Numbered from the stretch's first letter, positions 48,848 to 61,740 are shown. The stretch is DNA of 64,000 bases from Baylisascaris procyonis (GCA_037389465.1 JAZARR010000153.1:9070501-9134500); one strand, 5' to 3'. Notes: generated from the letters alone by a model not told the origin. Made by a program: numbers and translations.

Positions 48848-51800
48848 TATAGGCGATTTGTATGTCTATTTCAGTTATGTTTCGGTATTCTTCGAACGAT
48901 TTCAGCATAAGTAAATGTTGGAAAGCAAAAACAATAGTACATTTCATGTGACTAGAAGAAGAAACATTAGGCGCATCATTAAACGGCATGAAGGAAGCTT
49001 CATTATTACCATATCGCAGAATCCTTCAAATCCTCGTGAGAATTTGAAGGATTAAACATACGGCATGAAATCAGGATCGATGAAGGTTGTTTGTAGAATG
49101 GAAGTCCTTTAGAGGAGAATTTTAAATGGTAAACTATTGCATATAGAGATGCTCTGCTCACTTTTAAGAGGCACTTACAGTCTCATCTGTAAATCCGACT
49201 TAATTAAGTAACAATTTGCATATATAAGCAATTGAAACGATTCAATCCGATCGACGAAAGTCTCAATAAGTTCTGTTAAATCCGTAAGTCAACAAATCAG
49301 ATACTTCCATAAGAATGCAAACAAAATCATGTTTTGCAGAAATAAATTCGCCAGCAATAGCAATGGCGATAAGTTATTTGTTCCCGCAATTCAAAATTTG
49401 AATCTACCCAGTCCCCCTCCCCCATCTCCCCCACTCCCTCCCCCCGCGGATATAATTTTCCACTTAACTTCAAAATTTCTAAAACAAAGGCACTAGATGG
49501 GTTCTTTCCGCATTCGCCTTCGCATTCCATACGCATTTAAGAAATTAACGAAACATATGCATTCATAGATTAGATAATCCGATCACTGCAAAAATTATCC
49601 ACTAAAGATTTCCACTTCAAAGGAAAGCAGTGAAGAGGTGTAAGAGAAATGTGCAAAAAGCACGATATGCGCTTTTTTTATCTCTCTCACCTACCGAATA
49701 ACTTTTCTACCAACAAATAAACCGCTGTTATCATATCCCTGCTAATCTGATCAAATCTCCTTACTATAAAAGATGTTTTTATGATGCAACAGTGTAAATA
49801 CGATAAGCAAAAAAAGATCAACTTCCATAGATATGACGCATCCAAAGTATGTTTTACAAGTAAATTTCTAAAGGGAAATAATAAAGTCAAAGAGGCTCAT
49901 AATAAAGCGAAAAGCGCACAACATGACCTTCAAAATTCTGTGACTAACGTGAATTAATTTGAGGCCTCTATGAAAGTGACACCTCTCAAATGTTTCGCCT
50001 ATATTCATAATGTCAAATAATCCGAATAATTAACGCAAAATTGAAAATATTCAATTCATACGAAAATTTATCGATTTCAAGTTGAATAAATATTACTTAA
50101 ATCATTTAAAATTAAAATCATTAAAAGAAATACGCTAGAATTGTGTCAAATTAGATTCAATGAAAAAAATAATAAGAAATTTTTGAATGAATTACGAAAA
50201 ATTTTGCCGTTGAATTTGGAATCCAATGTGCTACAAACTTTTTTAGCCATTGTAAAAGAGAATATTCAAAGGTAGCTAGCTTAAGATGTGAAAAGTTTGT
50301 AATTGCTCATAGATGAGAACATTGGAAAAACTCTCACTTAAAGGAGATAATCATCCTTTAGCCAACCTTTCCAATCAGTCTACAAAAATTCGCGTTTTTT
50401 CATATTTTAGGTTGCTAAGAGCTTCGCTTAACATAAACTTCTTTAATGCATAATCGTCACTTGCTTAATCCTCTTTCAATGTTCTACATGAACCAGACGG
50501 CTGTCTAGAATGACGTCAGTTTTGCAGCTGATTCCTTAAAGATAACGCAATTCTGCAAATTACTGGATTTTTTTTAAGAAAATTTTTCTCAACATTAAGT
50601 AAAATGACAAACTATGAATAAATGACAAAAGCACTCCTCTTTCATTAATATAATTCTGCTCCTTTCTCTTCGAAACAATACCTCATAAAATGCAACATTT
50701 TAGATCGAATATAAAGGCCTAGGCATATGCGCAGAAGTACCGAATGCGAAGGAAAAGGACGGTTGCATAACATTTCAAATATTTTCATCTACCCAAAGTG
50801 GAGATGGCAGACATTTAATCGCTTCTGTTATTGCGAGGAAAAATTCACTTCAAAGGAAATTGAGCATTTCGTTGCAGAAATTATGAAAACAGTGAGATAA
50901 TTAAAAGCATAGCGATATTCGGAAGAGTTAAAGAACTATTCCAGTTAAACACTGAGCTAATTAATAGAAGTCACGATTATCTTTTTTGTCGATTCAAGAG
51001 ACGTTCCAAACTTTTAAATTCTTTTAATGCTTATGCAAAAATGTTTTCACATATTTGCATATATCTATAACTTCTATCATAAACTATAATACATACAGAA
51101 AACGAAAGAAAATAGAGCTAATTTACCTATGAGATGATTTTTAGAATTATTTAAGGTGATGATATGATACAATGATGATATAATAGATTCGAAATTCTTA
51201 TGCTTGGAAATTTTAAATTAAAACGACGAAACATTGATTCAATACACAATACTTGCTGCAATTAAACAAAACACGCCACATTCACTTTCAATAATGACAT
51301 CATAGTTGTTATTGCAAACATTGTACTTACGAAACGCCCCTCAAATCCACAAATGCTTGCAACATACAACTTTTTCTATCCTGTTTCTTCACTAAAAATG
51401 ATATTTAACACCTTTTTTTGGACGTGAGTGAAATGCGAGATATTTTAATTGGAAATCGAGTTGAGTGATCATCCTCTTGGAAAATTTTTTTGCTACGCTT
51501 CAAAAATTTTTATAAATAATATTAAAATTAACCATTTTTTGACGGTCAATGAAAAAATGTACCAATCGTTGCAATGGAAATTTTCGCGACAATTTTTGAA
51601 CGCATGAAATGAAGTTTATCTTATTCTTCATAAAATAACATGTTGCAAGAGTAGTTTATCAGATCATTTTTTCATGGAAGACTATTTTATACACAATATT
51701 ATAACTAAAATCTTCCTAAAAATTAAGATCTTCCTAAAAATTTAGAAAAAATGTTTCTTCTCCCTAAATTTTTTTTTTTGAATTTTTAGAAAAAATCTTA

Positions 51801-52213
51801 TTTCTTGAAAAATAGGAGAATATCGCCCAAGACATTCGAAAAAACTCTCCCTATATTTCGTCATACTATTCGATCCCCGTGAAAATTGCCCTTAGACCCT
51901 TCTTTGTTTCATAATGATGTTACCGTATCAAGAAGTGCTATACTTTTCATACTGTATTGCTACTTATAGTAAGTACAGTATAGCGCTGTAACAATTCTGG
52001 AGCCGCAAATGGACTATAAGTATAGCGCGATCTGATTTCTAAATGGCGGCGCAAGTACAGTATCGTGCCAGTCGTTGTGTAAAAGTACAAGTGCACTGTA
52101 CTGTTTTCCGATTATTCTTGTGCCTAATATGTACTTGTTCTTCCCGTTAGCTAGCGTTCCACGTCTAGAGTGTGCTAATGTCGCAAAAAAACCTAGCAAG
52201 TCTTCTAATTAAT
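48848..52213. other. gene-free stretch
   Basis: No supported exon. It includes a C-rich pyrimidine tract at 49409-49446 and, at about 51935-52095, several ACTGTA/TACAGT words that can pair locally. Confidence 0.5.
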
Positions 52214-52300
52214 TAGCTACCGTACTCGCTTGAATAGAATCCCATGGCTTGTATTTCAGCTACCGTACTTGTTTCATTAGAATCCCCGGGCTTGTGTTTC
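52214..52300. repeat. 44-bp imperfect tandem duplicate
   Basis: AGCTACCGTACTCGCTTGAA... (52214) and AGCTACCGTACTTGTTTCAT... (52258) share about four fifths of their bases and both end GGCTTGTRTTTC. Confidence 0.85.
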
Positions 52301-52599
52301 TCATTATGTTCGGAAAAATGCGCTTTCTCTATTTAAGGTGAATGGATGTGCATAAAAATGACTTATGAAGGTATGCATCAATCCTTAAAATTAAATAATG
52401 GAGAAACCTACAAAAGGAATATCCGAAGCTCACTTTTTTTAATCCCTTTCACCAGACTAATCAATTTTATACGTTGCCAAAAGGTTATGAAGCAAATGGA
52501 ATAACGCGATGATATTTTCATTGACCAAACCGTCCATGCAAAACTATAAGTAATTCATTCTTTTGCAATCTCATCGGTTATTAAATACAAGCGGAATTT

Positions 52600-52893
52600 T
52601 TGATTAAAGATAGCGAAAAGACGGATAGACCTACATTCAGACAGACTCAGACAGACATGCACATTTACACAGACACATTTAGATATGCGCAAACATGTCG
52701 CCATAATTCACTAAGCAAATGCAAAGTTGCAAAAGCGTTTAGAGATTCGCTTCCAACTCATCGAAGCACTGTTAAACGCGTGATGCATTTCAATAAATCA
52801 CTCATTGTGAATAAATCATGCGGAAGAGTTTGGCCATCATCAAATAAAAAAACGCCTCTTTTAAGCCATTCTTATCCTTTCGATTCTCATTGA
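52600..52893 (+). CDS. unidentified 97-codon ORF
   Basis: One of the longer open frames. It starts at a non-ATG codon, contains a CAGACAGACT/CAGACAGACA repeat, and reads AKAFRDSLPTHRSTVKRVMH, then NKSCGRVWPSSNKKTPLL. It has no clear splice sites and no known family. Possibly chance. Confidence 0.15.
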   Translation: MIKDSEKTDRPTFRQTQTDMHIYTDTFRYAQTCRHNSLSKCKVAKAFRDSLPTHRSTVKRVMHFNKSLIVNKSCGRVWPSSNKKTPLLSHSYPFDSH

Positions 52894-53090
52894 ATTAATT
52901 CATAGAACTAAGGAAGGAAAATATGATATTCTCATGTTTCACCTAGATTCTTATATTTGTTCTAAAAAAATTCATCAGCATAATCTAGAAAAATTACTTC
53001 AAGCCTATAAAAATTAACTCATAAAAATTATTTTTAAATCGACTTCAATAGCACAGCTTCAAAACTAAAGAGAATAATCGAATTAATCAA

Positions 53091-53175
53091 TGATATGATA
53101 TGATGTGACTGTGATATGTGATATGATACGGTTTCATATCATATCACATCATATCATATTATATCATATCATACC
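53091..53175. repeat. pentamer foldback (TGATA)n/(TATCA)n
   Basis: The left half is built of TGATA words and the right half of their complements (TATCA), meeting near 53132. The single strand can therefore fold into an imperfect hairpin of about 85 bp. Confidence 0.85.
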
Positions 53176-54788
53176 ATATGATAACGTGAAACATCTGTGA
53201 TAAGCATTCTTCAACTAATTCGAAGGTATCGTCGACTGATGCAAAAATTATTGCTTTTTTGGGGCTCCAAAAATAAAATCTATGAGAGAGATGGAAAGCA
53301 AAGGATTGAATATAATTTTCATCTCACTTAACAAATTTATTAATAACATCTGTCGAATATTTCAGTAAATAATTAAATTTCGAATAAATTTTAAATGAAA
53401 ATATTCGAAAATAATTTACTACGACCACAATTACTGTTACTATTTTCTCACAGTTCTTTGTTAGGTTAAGTATTGTTTATCGTTGCGAATATCAAAACTA
53501 ATACTTAGTAATTAGGTTCATTCCACACCTTGCATATAAATAACTTCACAACCATAATAAACATATAGAATTGTAGGTTCGAGAGATATCGATCATGTAA
53601 TATGCACCTTAAATGGCAACAACGTACCATTCAATATTTGAGACCAATAAAAGCATGCGTGTTACAAATGAAATCTACTCCTGCTGCTGTCGCTGCTGCA
53701 ACAGAGAAAAGAATACCTCGAAAGAGGAAGCATAAAATAAAATTGTAGTTCATTACGGGATCACGGAGGAAGGGGATGGGGATTCTTGAAACTCAATCAC
53801 TAATGAATGCAATATGGTGGAATTAATGAAATTAATGAAATAGGAATCAATTATATGATATATTTATGCAAAGAAATGAAATTATGAAATACGAAGCGAT
53901 CGATGGAATATAGTGCTGAAAATACTATTTGAGAAGCGCTAGTGCATTAAGTAAAGTGAGGTAGTCATAGAAATAACGCAGAAATGCATCAAACGATACC
54001 CCTTTGAGATGCTTGACTTTCAGCAAGCCCCTTGCGATATTCAGTAGAGAATCTCAAAGAATCCCCCATCAATCAGTGGGTTCAAATAGGCGATAATATT
54101 CTTCACACATTTCTATACCTCGATTTCCCTTAAAAAAACATAAATATGATACTATTGCCTCCCTTTATATTTCTCATAAAATAGCTCCTATATATTTCAA
54201 AAATTCATGGGTGTTGCGAGAGTTTTTGAATCGATGAGGTTTGTTGAAGCCAAAACATTGATGTGTCTTTGTCAATTGTTAGTGGATCCCACCGCGATGA
54301 CCTTACGATCGCTATATTAAAGGTAATCACAGATAAAGTCATAGAGAAATGAAAGTAAATAATATGTGACTATTGAAGATAAGAATCAATAAGGTGTTAC
54401 ATCACAATTAAACTTTCTAGATAATCTGCGAGCAAAGTGAATATATGACCCGACTGGTGGACCTGATAGTGAAGTGCAAGAAGAAACCGACAGCCGAAAA
54501 TTGCACTTTTTCGTTCTATTCGCTCCTCAACTAGGGCTTAATCTGAATTTGCTTAGCTCTTTGAAATCAAACTTCTTCATTAAAATCACTGTCTTAAGTG
54601 TATCCCTCAAACTGCCCAAAAAAAGAACCAAATAAAGCATTCAAGAAAATCAATGAAAATAAATCGAAATAAACGAACTTTTTTAAGGCCTACTGAAAGA
54701 ATTTCATATGGAATATACGATGAAAGGAGAAAAAGCAATGTTAGCAGGGAACAAATACCGGACGAAAAAACAAACGCAAGAATAGTTA

Positions 54789-54852
54789 AATTAATCAATT
54801 AATTAATTAATTAATTAATTAAATTTTCAGAAATAAATAAAAAAAGAACAGG

Positions 54853-54887
<35 letters not shown>

Positions 54888-55241
54888 ATGAAAAAAATAA
54901 ATAAACAAACAGATAAATGAATAAATAATTAAACAAATAAGTTAATTAATTAATTAATTAATTAATTAATTAATTAATTAATTAATTAATTAATTAATTA
55001 ATTAATTAATTAATTAATTAATTAATTAATTAACTAATAGATGAATAAATAAATAAGTTGGTTAAATAAAAAAGTAAAATTAACTAATCAATTAATTAAT
55101 TAGTTCAGTTGAATAAATAAATAAAAAAATAAACAGACAGTAAATGAATAAACGAATTAATTAATTAATTAATTAATTAATTAATTAATTAAATTAATTA
55201 AACTAAATAAATAAATTAATTAATAAATAATAAATAATAGA

Positions 55242-55288
<47 letters not shown>

Positions 55289-55485
55289 ATAGCAAATAAA
55301 TAAATAAATGAATAAATAAATGAATAAACAAATTAAATTAAATTAAATTAAATTAAATTAAATAAATAAATAAATAAATAAAATAATAAATAAATAAATG
55401 AATAATAAGTAATAAATTACTTAATCAATTAACCAATTAAATAAATAAATGAATAAACAAATAAATAAATAAAATAATAAATAAG

Positions 55486-55517
<32 letters not shown>

Positions 55518-55536
55518 ATATAAATAAATAAAATAA

Positions 55537-55567
<31 letters not shown>

Positions 55568-55568
55568 A
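54789..55568. repeat. 780-bp compound tetranucleotide array
   Basis: Alternating blocks of (AATT)n, (AAAT)n and (AAATT)n with a few G/C interruptions. The longest pure (AATT)n block is about 54941-55034. It is the largest simple repeat in the window, ending at AAACAGTAGTG. Confidence 0.97.
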
Positions 55569-55685
55569 ACAGTAGTGAAGTGTTTGTAGGCAGCGGTTTC
55601 CCCTTTAGTGGATCCAAGGGGTTAGAGCCTCGAACTCACAAAGACGCTTAGTATTGAGTCAATGTGACCGAGTCTGTTAGGTGCA

Positions 55686-55910
55686 ATGAACAATGAAGGT
55701 GCTAATCAAATAAAAATCACAACGCAAAAACATCAAAGTGCAATACGTATAAATAGAAATTCAATAAATACATTCGCTTTAAGCGTGCTAATGCAGCACT
55801 ATAGAAAAGATGCCAATCCTGCTTATCACTACCTGATAACGTTTCGGGTAGGGAATTACCACTTGGGAGGGAGGCATAACTGTTCATACCGTTCCAGTAA
55901 TTATTACTGA
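55686..55910 (+). CDS. unidentified 74-codon ORF
   Basis: Begins with ATG (MNNEGANQIKITTQKHQS), continues SVLMQHYRKDANPAYHYL and ends in a stop. It lies between the large array and the next ORF on the same strand. No splice support. Confidence 0.17.
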   Translation: MNNEGANQIKITTQKHQSAIRINRNSINTFALSVLMQHYRKDANPAYHYLITFRVGNYHLGGRHNCSYRSSNYY

Positions 55911-56128
55911 GTTGAATGAGCGCTTTCTTTCGATAAGAAACGAAAAAAAAAATAGAAGCCTTCCTTTGAATAGAAGCCCCTCTATTATATAGATTCCCTT
56001 CTCGAGCAGTTTAACCGTTAACAACCCTCTCAAGCATCCGTTAAAAAAGACCAAAACCACGTATAATAACATGCTGCAGCAAAAGCACTTTCGATTTAAA
56101 AAACTATTATGCAAATAATTGCACTTAA

Positions 56129-56503
56129 ATGCCCACTTCTATAGGAAGCAAAATGAGAAAAAACTCTAGAAATGAAATGCGCGTTGAAAACAATTGCTCA
56201 TGGGACCACTTCGAAAAACTGAACCTCAGGGGTTTCCAACCAAGCAATTACGGCATAAACTTTTGTTTATTCACTCACAGTTATGTTCTCATGTCTACAT
56301 GTTTACATACATTCCATATCATCGATAAATCGCCATGTTTACTCGATTTTTCCTCTGACGTTCATTCAGCCTCAATGCAGATAGATACTCGACTAGAAGA
56401 AGAAAATTGGGAAATGCAGATTACTTTCACTAGAATAACCTGTAATTCAACTGATGTCGCAACCTTTCTACAACAAAGTTACAAGAACACAAAAACCTTA
56501 TAA
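56129..56503 (+). CDS. longest ORF of the window (124 codons), unidentified
   Basis: ATG-initiated. It reads MRVENNCSWDHFEKLNLRGF, then STCLHTFHIIDKSPCLLDF and QIDTRLEEENWEMQITFTR. A single-exon ORF of 124 codons is at the upper edge of what chance gives in 64 kb of this composition. Its 3' part overlaps, in another frame, the candidate first exon at 56454-56521; at most one of the two is likely real. Confidence 0.25.
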   Translation: MPTSIGSKMRKNSRNEMRVENNCSWDHFEKLNLRGFQPSNYGINFCLFTHSYVLMSTCLHTFHIIDKSPCLLDFSSDVHSASMQIDTRLEEENWEMQITFTRITCNSTDVATFLQQSYKNTKTL

Positions 56504-56521
56504 CCCTTTGGCAGTACCAAG
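56454..56521 (+). CDS. candidate first coding exon
   Basis: The acceptor CAGATTACTTTCACTAG ends at 56433. After 20 bases an ATG opens 22 codons (MSQPFYNKVTRTQKPYNPL, then AVP) that run straight into CCAAG|GTAAGGGG, a near-consensus donor, leaving two bases. The arrangement (acceptor, short leader, ATG, donor) is that of a trans-spliced or 5'-UTR-intron first exon. A following exon is not established; AAG|AAGCAATACG at about 57562 is phase-compatible but has a weak acceptor. Confidence 0.3.
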
Positions 56522-57097
56522 GTAAGGGGGAACATAAAATTCGTTGAAGAGCTGACAATAAACAGCAGTTCAACATTCAACATTAAGACACACTTCGGTC
56601 CTCAATTAGGTATCACACCAGCCATGATTGCACATGAGAATCACCGCAGCTGTATAGCAGTAGCAGCCATCACTGATAATTCGATCAGCCATAACTGGTT
56701 AGGGATCAGTGATAGATCAACTATATTTAGACAAGGGATCACTCATATCCACTACGGCCGATTGTTGGTGAACATGTGGACTAGCAATTAGTCATAATCG
56801 GCTAAGCGATAAGCTGTAACAGTACAATTCGACTATCCACAGTTATATAGGATCTCAATGATAGCTTAATAAGGCAGCAGTGGTACTCGGATAATGGAGC
56901 ACCCTGAGGCGACGACGAAATATCGTCGCAAAATATAATATTCGATCATGAGAATGTACTAAAATAAAAAGCCCTTTACAATGATGTGAACGCCAATAAA
57001 ATTAAGCTATAAATTAAGAAAAAGAAGAGTGCATTCATTTAATATTTCATCTTCGTTCTCATAAGAATAATTTATGCAATGAATATATTTGTAAAGA

Positions 57098-57190
57098 TTA
57101 AATTTATATTTATATTTATATTTATATTTATATTTATATTTATATTTATATTTATATTTATATTTATATTTATATTTATATTTATATTTA
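57098..57190. repeat. (ATTTAT)n hexamer array
   Basis: About fifteen uninterrupted ATTTAT units, followed by degenerate copies to about 57230. Confidence 0.97.
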
Positions 57191-58792
57191 AAAATAATGA
57201 TCTTATTTATATTTAAAAATTTATATTATAGTCTATTTTATAGTCCCTTTAGTCTCTTTTAGAGGAAATATTCTCATAAATAAACAAGCCTCTAAAGGCT
57301 AACAATATGCGCAATAACGCTTGAGAATTTTGTTTGCAGAATAGGATGGTTAATAAACTCGCCCTCATACGTCAATATCTCCTCTCCTTCCCCCAACCTC
57401 CCAGCCCCTCCTCTCCTTTTATTCAAACTAGGAGGCCATTGTCTTACTAAATGATCTACAACTAATAAAATTGTTATATTTACATAAGAGAAAGCAGAAT
57501 CAATCAATAATCCTGAGAAAATCAATGATAGCAACTCTTATGATAGCAACTGCTTTACACAAAGAAGCAATACGTTCAAAAAGACGTCTTATGTGGGAAA
57601 TAAATCAGAAAAGAGACTCGAAGAATGTAATTTATGAGATATGTTTTTATCAGTAAACCTATACAGCAATTGCTTGTATATGCCCAATTGTTCATTTATG
57701 TGTCCATCTATTCGCTTATTCCGATATCGAAATATTAAAATATTCAACTCAATGAGTCAATTCTTAATGGCCTTTTCGATTAAATCTACATATTTAATAA
57801 AACTTGATCCTATGTTTACTAAATTATTCACCTTTATTAATAATAAAATTACATATTTTATTAAAATGTCAACTAGGTATTCGTTCATTAAGTCACCTAA
57901 TTACCCATCTAAAAACTATTTAACTATGAGCTCAATGTGAGTTTCAAGATTGCAGTGACAATCTGAAAGTTGCTAAGTTGGAGTTGAAGAATTAATTGGC
58001 TATGTACTCATTGAGCATTTGATCACTTTTGCCTAGTATTTTTTTGTTGTCCAATACATTTTTTTTCTCTTAGATTGATCACCCTCTAAGAATTGTGTCT
58101 TCTATAAAAAATTACCGATAAATGAGGTGCATAAATATTCGACTCATATATGTTTACTATTTGAATTTGGTAAATATGTAATAAAATAATTTGATTCACA
58201 TCTACGCACATTTCGGGAATTCTTTAAATGCTGCTAAAATCCCCCAGAAGCGATTTAATGCGTGTAACTTAAAAATATAGAAATCACTAAGCGAAAGAAA
58301 AAGATGAGAAAGAAAAAAGTGAAGGAAATGCCCCTAAGGAATTGTCCCTAAGTTAAACGCCTATGGACCTTTCCTGAGGTGAAGAAGAGGGCGAGAGGTG
58401 GGAGAGAGGAGAAGGGTGACCACACACCCTATAAAAATAGTCAACAGATTCAATAAATAAATCATCTTTCACGCACAAGAAAATCGACTACTATCTCAGC
58501 TAGAAATATGCCAATGATCAACAGAAATTTCAATTATTTGCAATTACTAAATGCAGTATATTTTTCAAAAATGAAGTCATACAATCAAGTAAATGATATA
58601 AATACTATTGACAGATATTTGAAGATTCTAGAATTTATCGAGTACCATTCTAGGAAAATTCTGAAATGATAAATCAATCCCAATTTACCCCTCTATGACA
58701 TGCATCTACGACCAGAACAACAACGGAACAAATGAAGTGAAAAAAAGCAAAACAACAAGCAGTTGAAATCAGGATAGCTTATAAGCGAAATC

Positions 58793-58800
58793 AAAAAAAA

Positions 58801-58831
<31 letters not shown>

Positions 58832-58833
58832 AA
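58793..58833. repeat. (AAAT)n microsatellite
   Basis: Nine to ten AAAT units. Minus-strand ORFs across it (Leu/Phe/Ile/Tyr-rich) are artefacts. Confidence 0.96.
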
Positions 58834-60386
58834 AGTTGAAAAAACTAATAAATATAAAATTTGGAGCTTTTTTGCATAAAATTCTTGTGAGCAGAATAAA
58901 GATGGCACTGACTGACACCATGATATATAGGGAATTAGTTGTGTGAATAATAGCACCGTAATTGAAATTGTTCACAAATGTGAGAGTACCATTTGAAAAA
59001 GCAATTATGGCTACTTATCCCTGAAAAATTACTCGCAAAAAAGGTGTAATATACTCTGTAGGTATCGAGTGATTTTCTCTAGGCAAATATTTTTTTAAAG
59101 CATGAAGAAGACAGATAATAATGATCACCTGTTGATTTATTTGATTCTCAGAAATAAAAGAAGACAGGTAACAAAAAAGGTTTATTGATTTATTGAATTC
59201 TACGTCCTAGACTGAAGCAAAAAAATTCGGCAAATTTTTTCAAATATTGCATTAATGTTTAGTTGTTTTATCTATGTCATATGTTAGAAAAGAGTACTAT
59301 TGGCTCAGAAAATATGGAAAAGCTTAAAATTTTTCTTTAATAATCATGTTATTATTTTAATAACCAAAAATATGGAAAATTTTAAAAACTATAATATCAA
59401 AATTTTTGGTCTAATATAACCACATGACTGTCAAAAAAATGTCCAACGCATTTTCTTAACAGCTTAGAGTCTCTAATTTTTTTAGACGCTGGATGACGGC
59501 GTTCACCTTTTATTCAAGAGAAAGGAAGAAAGAAAGAAAGAAAGAGATTGCAATTTTCTCTAATTTATTCATTTATTTGGCTACCTATTTAGACAGGCAA
59601 TAATAATGCGCAATGAAACAAAATTGAAATGCATTGATGTCACACGATACTTAATGCAACTGCAATAGTCTTCTGAGTGAGCAACTACAAATTTCTTGAA
59701 TACGAACAAGACTTTTATAGAAATAATTATATTGAGTATAGCGCGTGATTAAGGCTCGGCTTCTAATTTTTACTATTCTCCAGAAAAGATCTATGTTAGC
59801 TTGCTCATATTTGAACGAAGAAAGCAAATTTCTGAAATATATGTTGACCATAAATTTGAATTTTTTCAGCCTTTATTCATGACAAGAGGAAGATTCTAGC
59901 AAGAAGATAAAAAGAAGTGCTAGAAGAACATGTTTCAACTACTCAATAGAAGTGATCTTGTTTCAGTGTATGCAAATAATAATAGTAAATATTCGATAAG
60001 GTTAAAAATGCTTGTCACATTAGATTAGATAAGCCTTTTTCGATAGAAAGCACAAAATAAAATTCATCAGGCAATAATTATAAGTAATTTGCATCACAAA
60101 GATATCGTTGTTTTCCTAAGGCGTCAACTAAGGCTTAAAGTAAAAAGAATATATTCAGAAGTTCATTTCACATCTAATATGTAACGATAGCACTACAAGA
60201 ATGTATGAGTAAATTAGGCAAACAAAGAGAACGATTCCGTAGCACTAACACAGAGGGCAGCAGTGATGTACACTGATGGTTTAGAAGCGCACAATGACGT
60301 GACGGCTTAAACGGGGCAAAAAAACTAGTAATTCGATCACCAGATACACTTTGCTAAAAGGGATGAACATTGGTTTCATGGTTCAC

Positions 60387-60576
60387 CCGAAGGCGGCTTA
60401 GGACTGTTTTTATGATCGTTCTTTTCGTAGTGATTCGACGGGAACATAGAAAAAGAGCAGATTACAGATGCTTCTACCTCTGAATGAAAAACTAGAGCCG
60501 CTCCTTCATCAGCGATGAAAGGACAGAATGGGGAAAGAAAGTATCGCTTATTTACGAATGTTTTATTTTGTTGCGC
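60387..60576 (-). CDS. candidate exon B of a minus-strand gene
   Basis: On the minus strand the acceptor CGCTATTGGTTAG precedes a phase-0 frame that is open for 66 codons, to a stop at 60376-60378. It reads AQQNKTFVNKRYFLSPFCPF, then ADEGAALVFHSEVEASVI and SNHYEKNDHKNSPKPPSGE. A donor TTCGG|GTGAAC just before the stop gives the end used here. It has no ATG. It follows exon A (60818-60995) in the right order and phase. No family is recognised. Confidence 0.35.
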
Positions 60577-60817
60577 CTAACCAATAGCGCTCTGAAGAAA
60601 ATAGCTGGCATATGAAGTGAAACTGTATAGAAGGTATGCTAAATACTTATTAGAAAACTTCATGTCGTTTGTATGGCGATGCAAAAATCTGTTCTTTCAT
60701 ATCGACGTTAAATTTTACGAAAAAGAAAAGAAACAAAAGTTGAAATATGCAGAATGAACGCCTTTATATTTTAGCTGACCGCATAATTTCCCTATGAAAG
60801 ATTTATTCTTCTTTTAC

Positions 60818-60995
60818 CCGACTAGTGTAAGACGAAAATGCGATCGATAAAAAGTGCATGCAAATTTTTTGCTCAATTGCAACGCGGTTAGCCTCATGGG
60901 ATTCTGATGGATCTATGCGAAATACGGTATCGGATGTGATCCCATATAACATATCATACTCATCAGACCTTATAACAGTTACCGAGTTGAAACAA
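60818..60995 (-). CDS. candidate exon A of a minus-strand gene
   Basis: The strong acceptor CTTTGTTTATTTATTCAG (minus) is followed by one base completing a codon and then 59 codons: CFNSVTVIRSDEYDMLYGI, then SDTVFRIDPSESHEANRVAI and HFLSIAFSSYTSR. The donor ACTAGTCGG|GTAAAAG ends it in phase 0, matching exon B. If the donor is not used the frame ends three codons later. Read continuously upstream, the same frame adds a hydrophobic stretch (VPATLFIFVYLFS) that would resemble a signal peptide, so an unspliced small secreted protein with a non-ATG start is an alternative. Confidence 0.37.
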
Positions 60996-61553
60996 CTGAA
61001 TAAATAAACAAAGATAAACAAAGTTGCCGGTACAAATTTTCGCAAAGTAAATCTACGCAAGTGAATAACGAAAAGAGGAGTACATCAGATGCGTCGACAC
61101 AATTTGTCCTTTCCGCTCTTTGAAGTAAACGCTTTCATGATTCATCAATAAATAATTTGATATACTAAATAACGAAACCATTGTTTTTGCTAATCTTCAG
61201 AAAAAGATTAGCTACTTATATGACCGAAAACTTTGCTAAATGAAGAACCGACGAGTACAAAATTTGCGCACATTTTTGCTACCTACAAATACCTACAATA
61301 TCCACACGGAAGTGATTGAATGGATTGAGCGATGAGAGAGACTAGAAACAGCCCTATAGTTATATTATACCTGATGAATTCCGTACTTCTAGATTCAAAT
61401 GTTCATCGGGTAAACAGTCCAAATTACAGCTGCTTAATTTGCAGGTATAAAAGAACACAAAAACGGGCACATATAAGTTCGTGCACTAAGACGTTGCCAT
61501 AATGCGCTTTAAAAGTGAGAATTTGCAAATGCACCTTGAAAAAGTTTCTTTAG

Positions 61554-61675
61554 AAAACACAATGCCCCACGTCAATTCCATTACCATGAAGAAGAGCATC
61601 AAAAATTTATACATGGTCACGACACCGGAAATTGAAGAATTCCAAGCAGTTCTGATAATATATCCGTCACTTTGA
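61554..61675 (+). CDS. candidate terminal exon or small protein
   Basis: The acceptor CCTTGAAAAAGTTTCTTTAG ends at 61553. After AAAACACA an ATG (61562) begins 37 codons: MPHVNSITMKKSIKNLYMV, then TTPEIEEFQAVLIIYPSL and stop at 61673-61675. The frame is also open back to the acceptor, so this can be a last exon (two bases completing a codon) or a complete small protein made from a trans-spliced mRNA. AATAAA follows 66 bases after the stop. No family is recognised. Confidence 0.38.
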
Positions 61676-61740
61676 ATTGCTCAAGAAAAGTTCGGCTGTT
61701 TTAGCACTCCGCCTATGCAAAAGAACTGTCAAATAGTCAC

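Noticed and set aside
55429..55617. Minus ORF rich in Leu/Phe/Ile/Tyr
   Set aside because: Translation of the (AAAT)n array; the same applies to 58693-58975.
55600..55680. Possible tRNA near GAGTTCGAGGCTC
   Set aside because: A B-box-like word is present on the minus strand, but no A-box, anticodon arm or acceptor stem can be placed.
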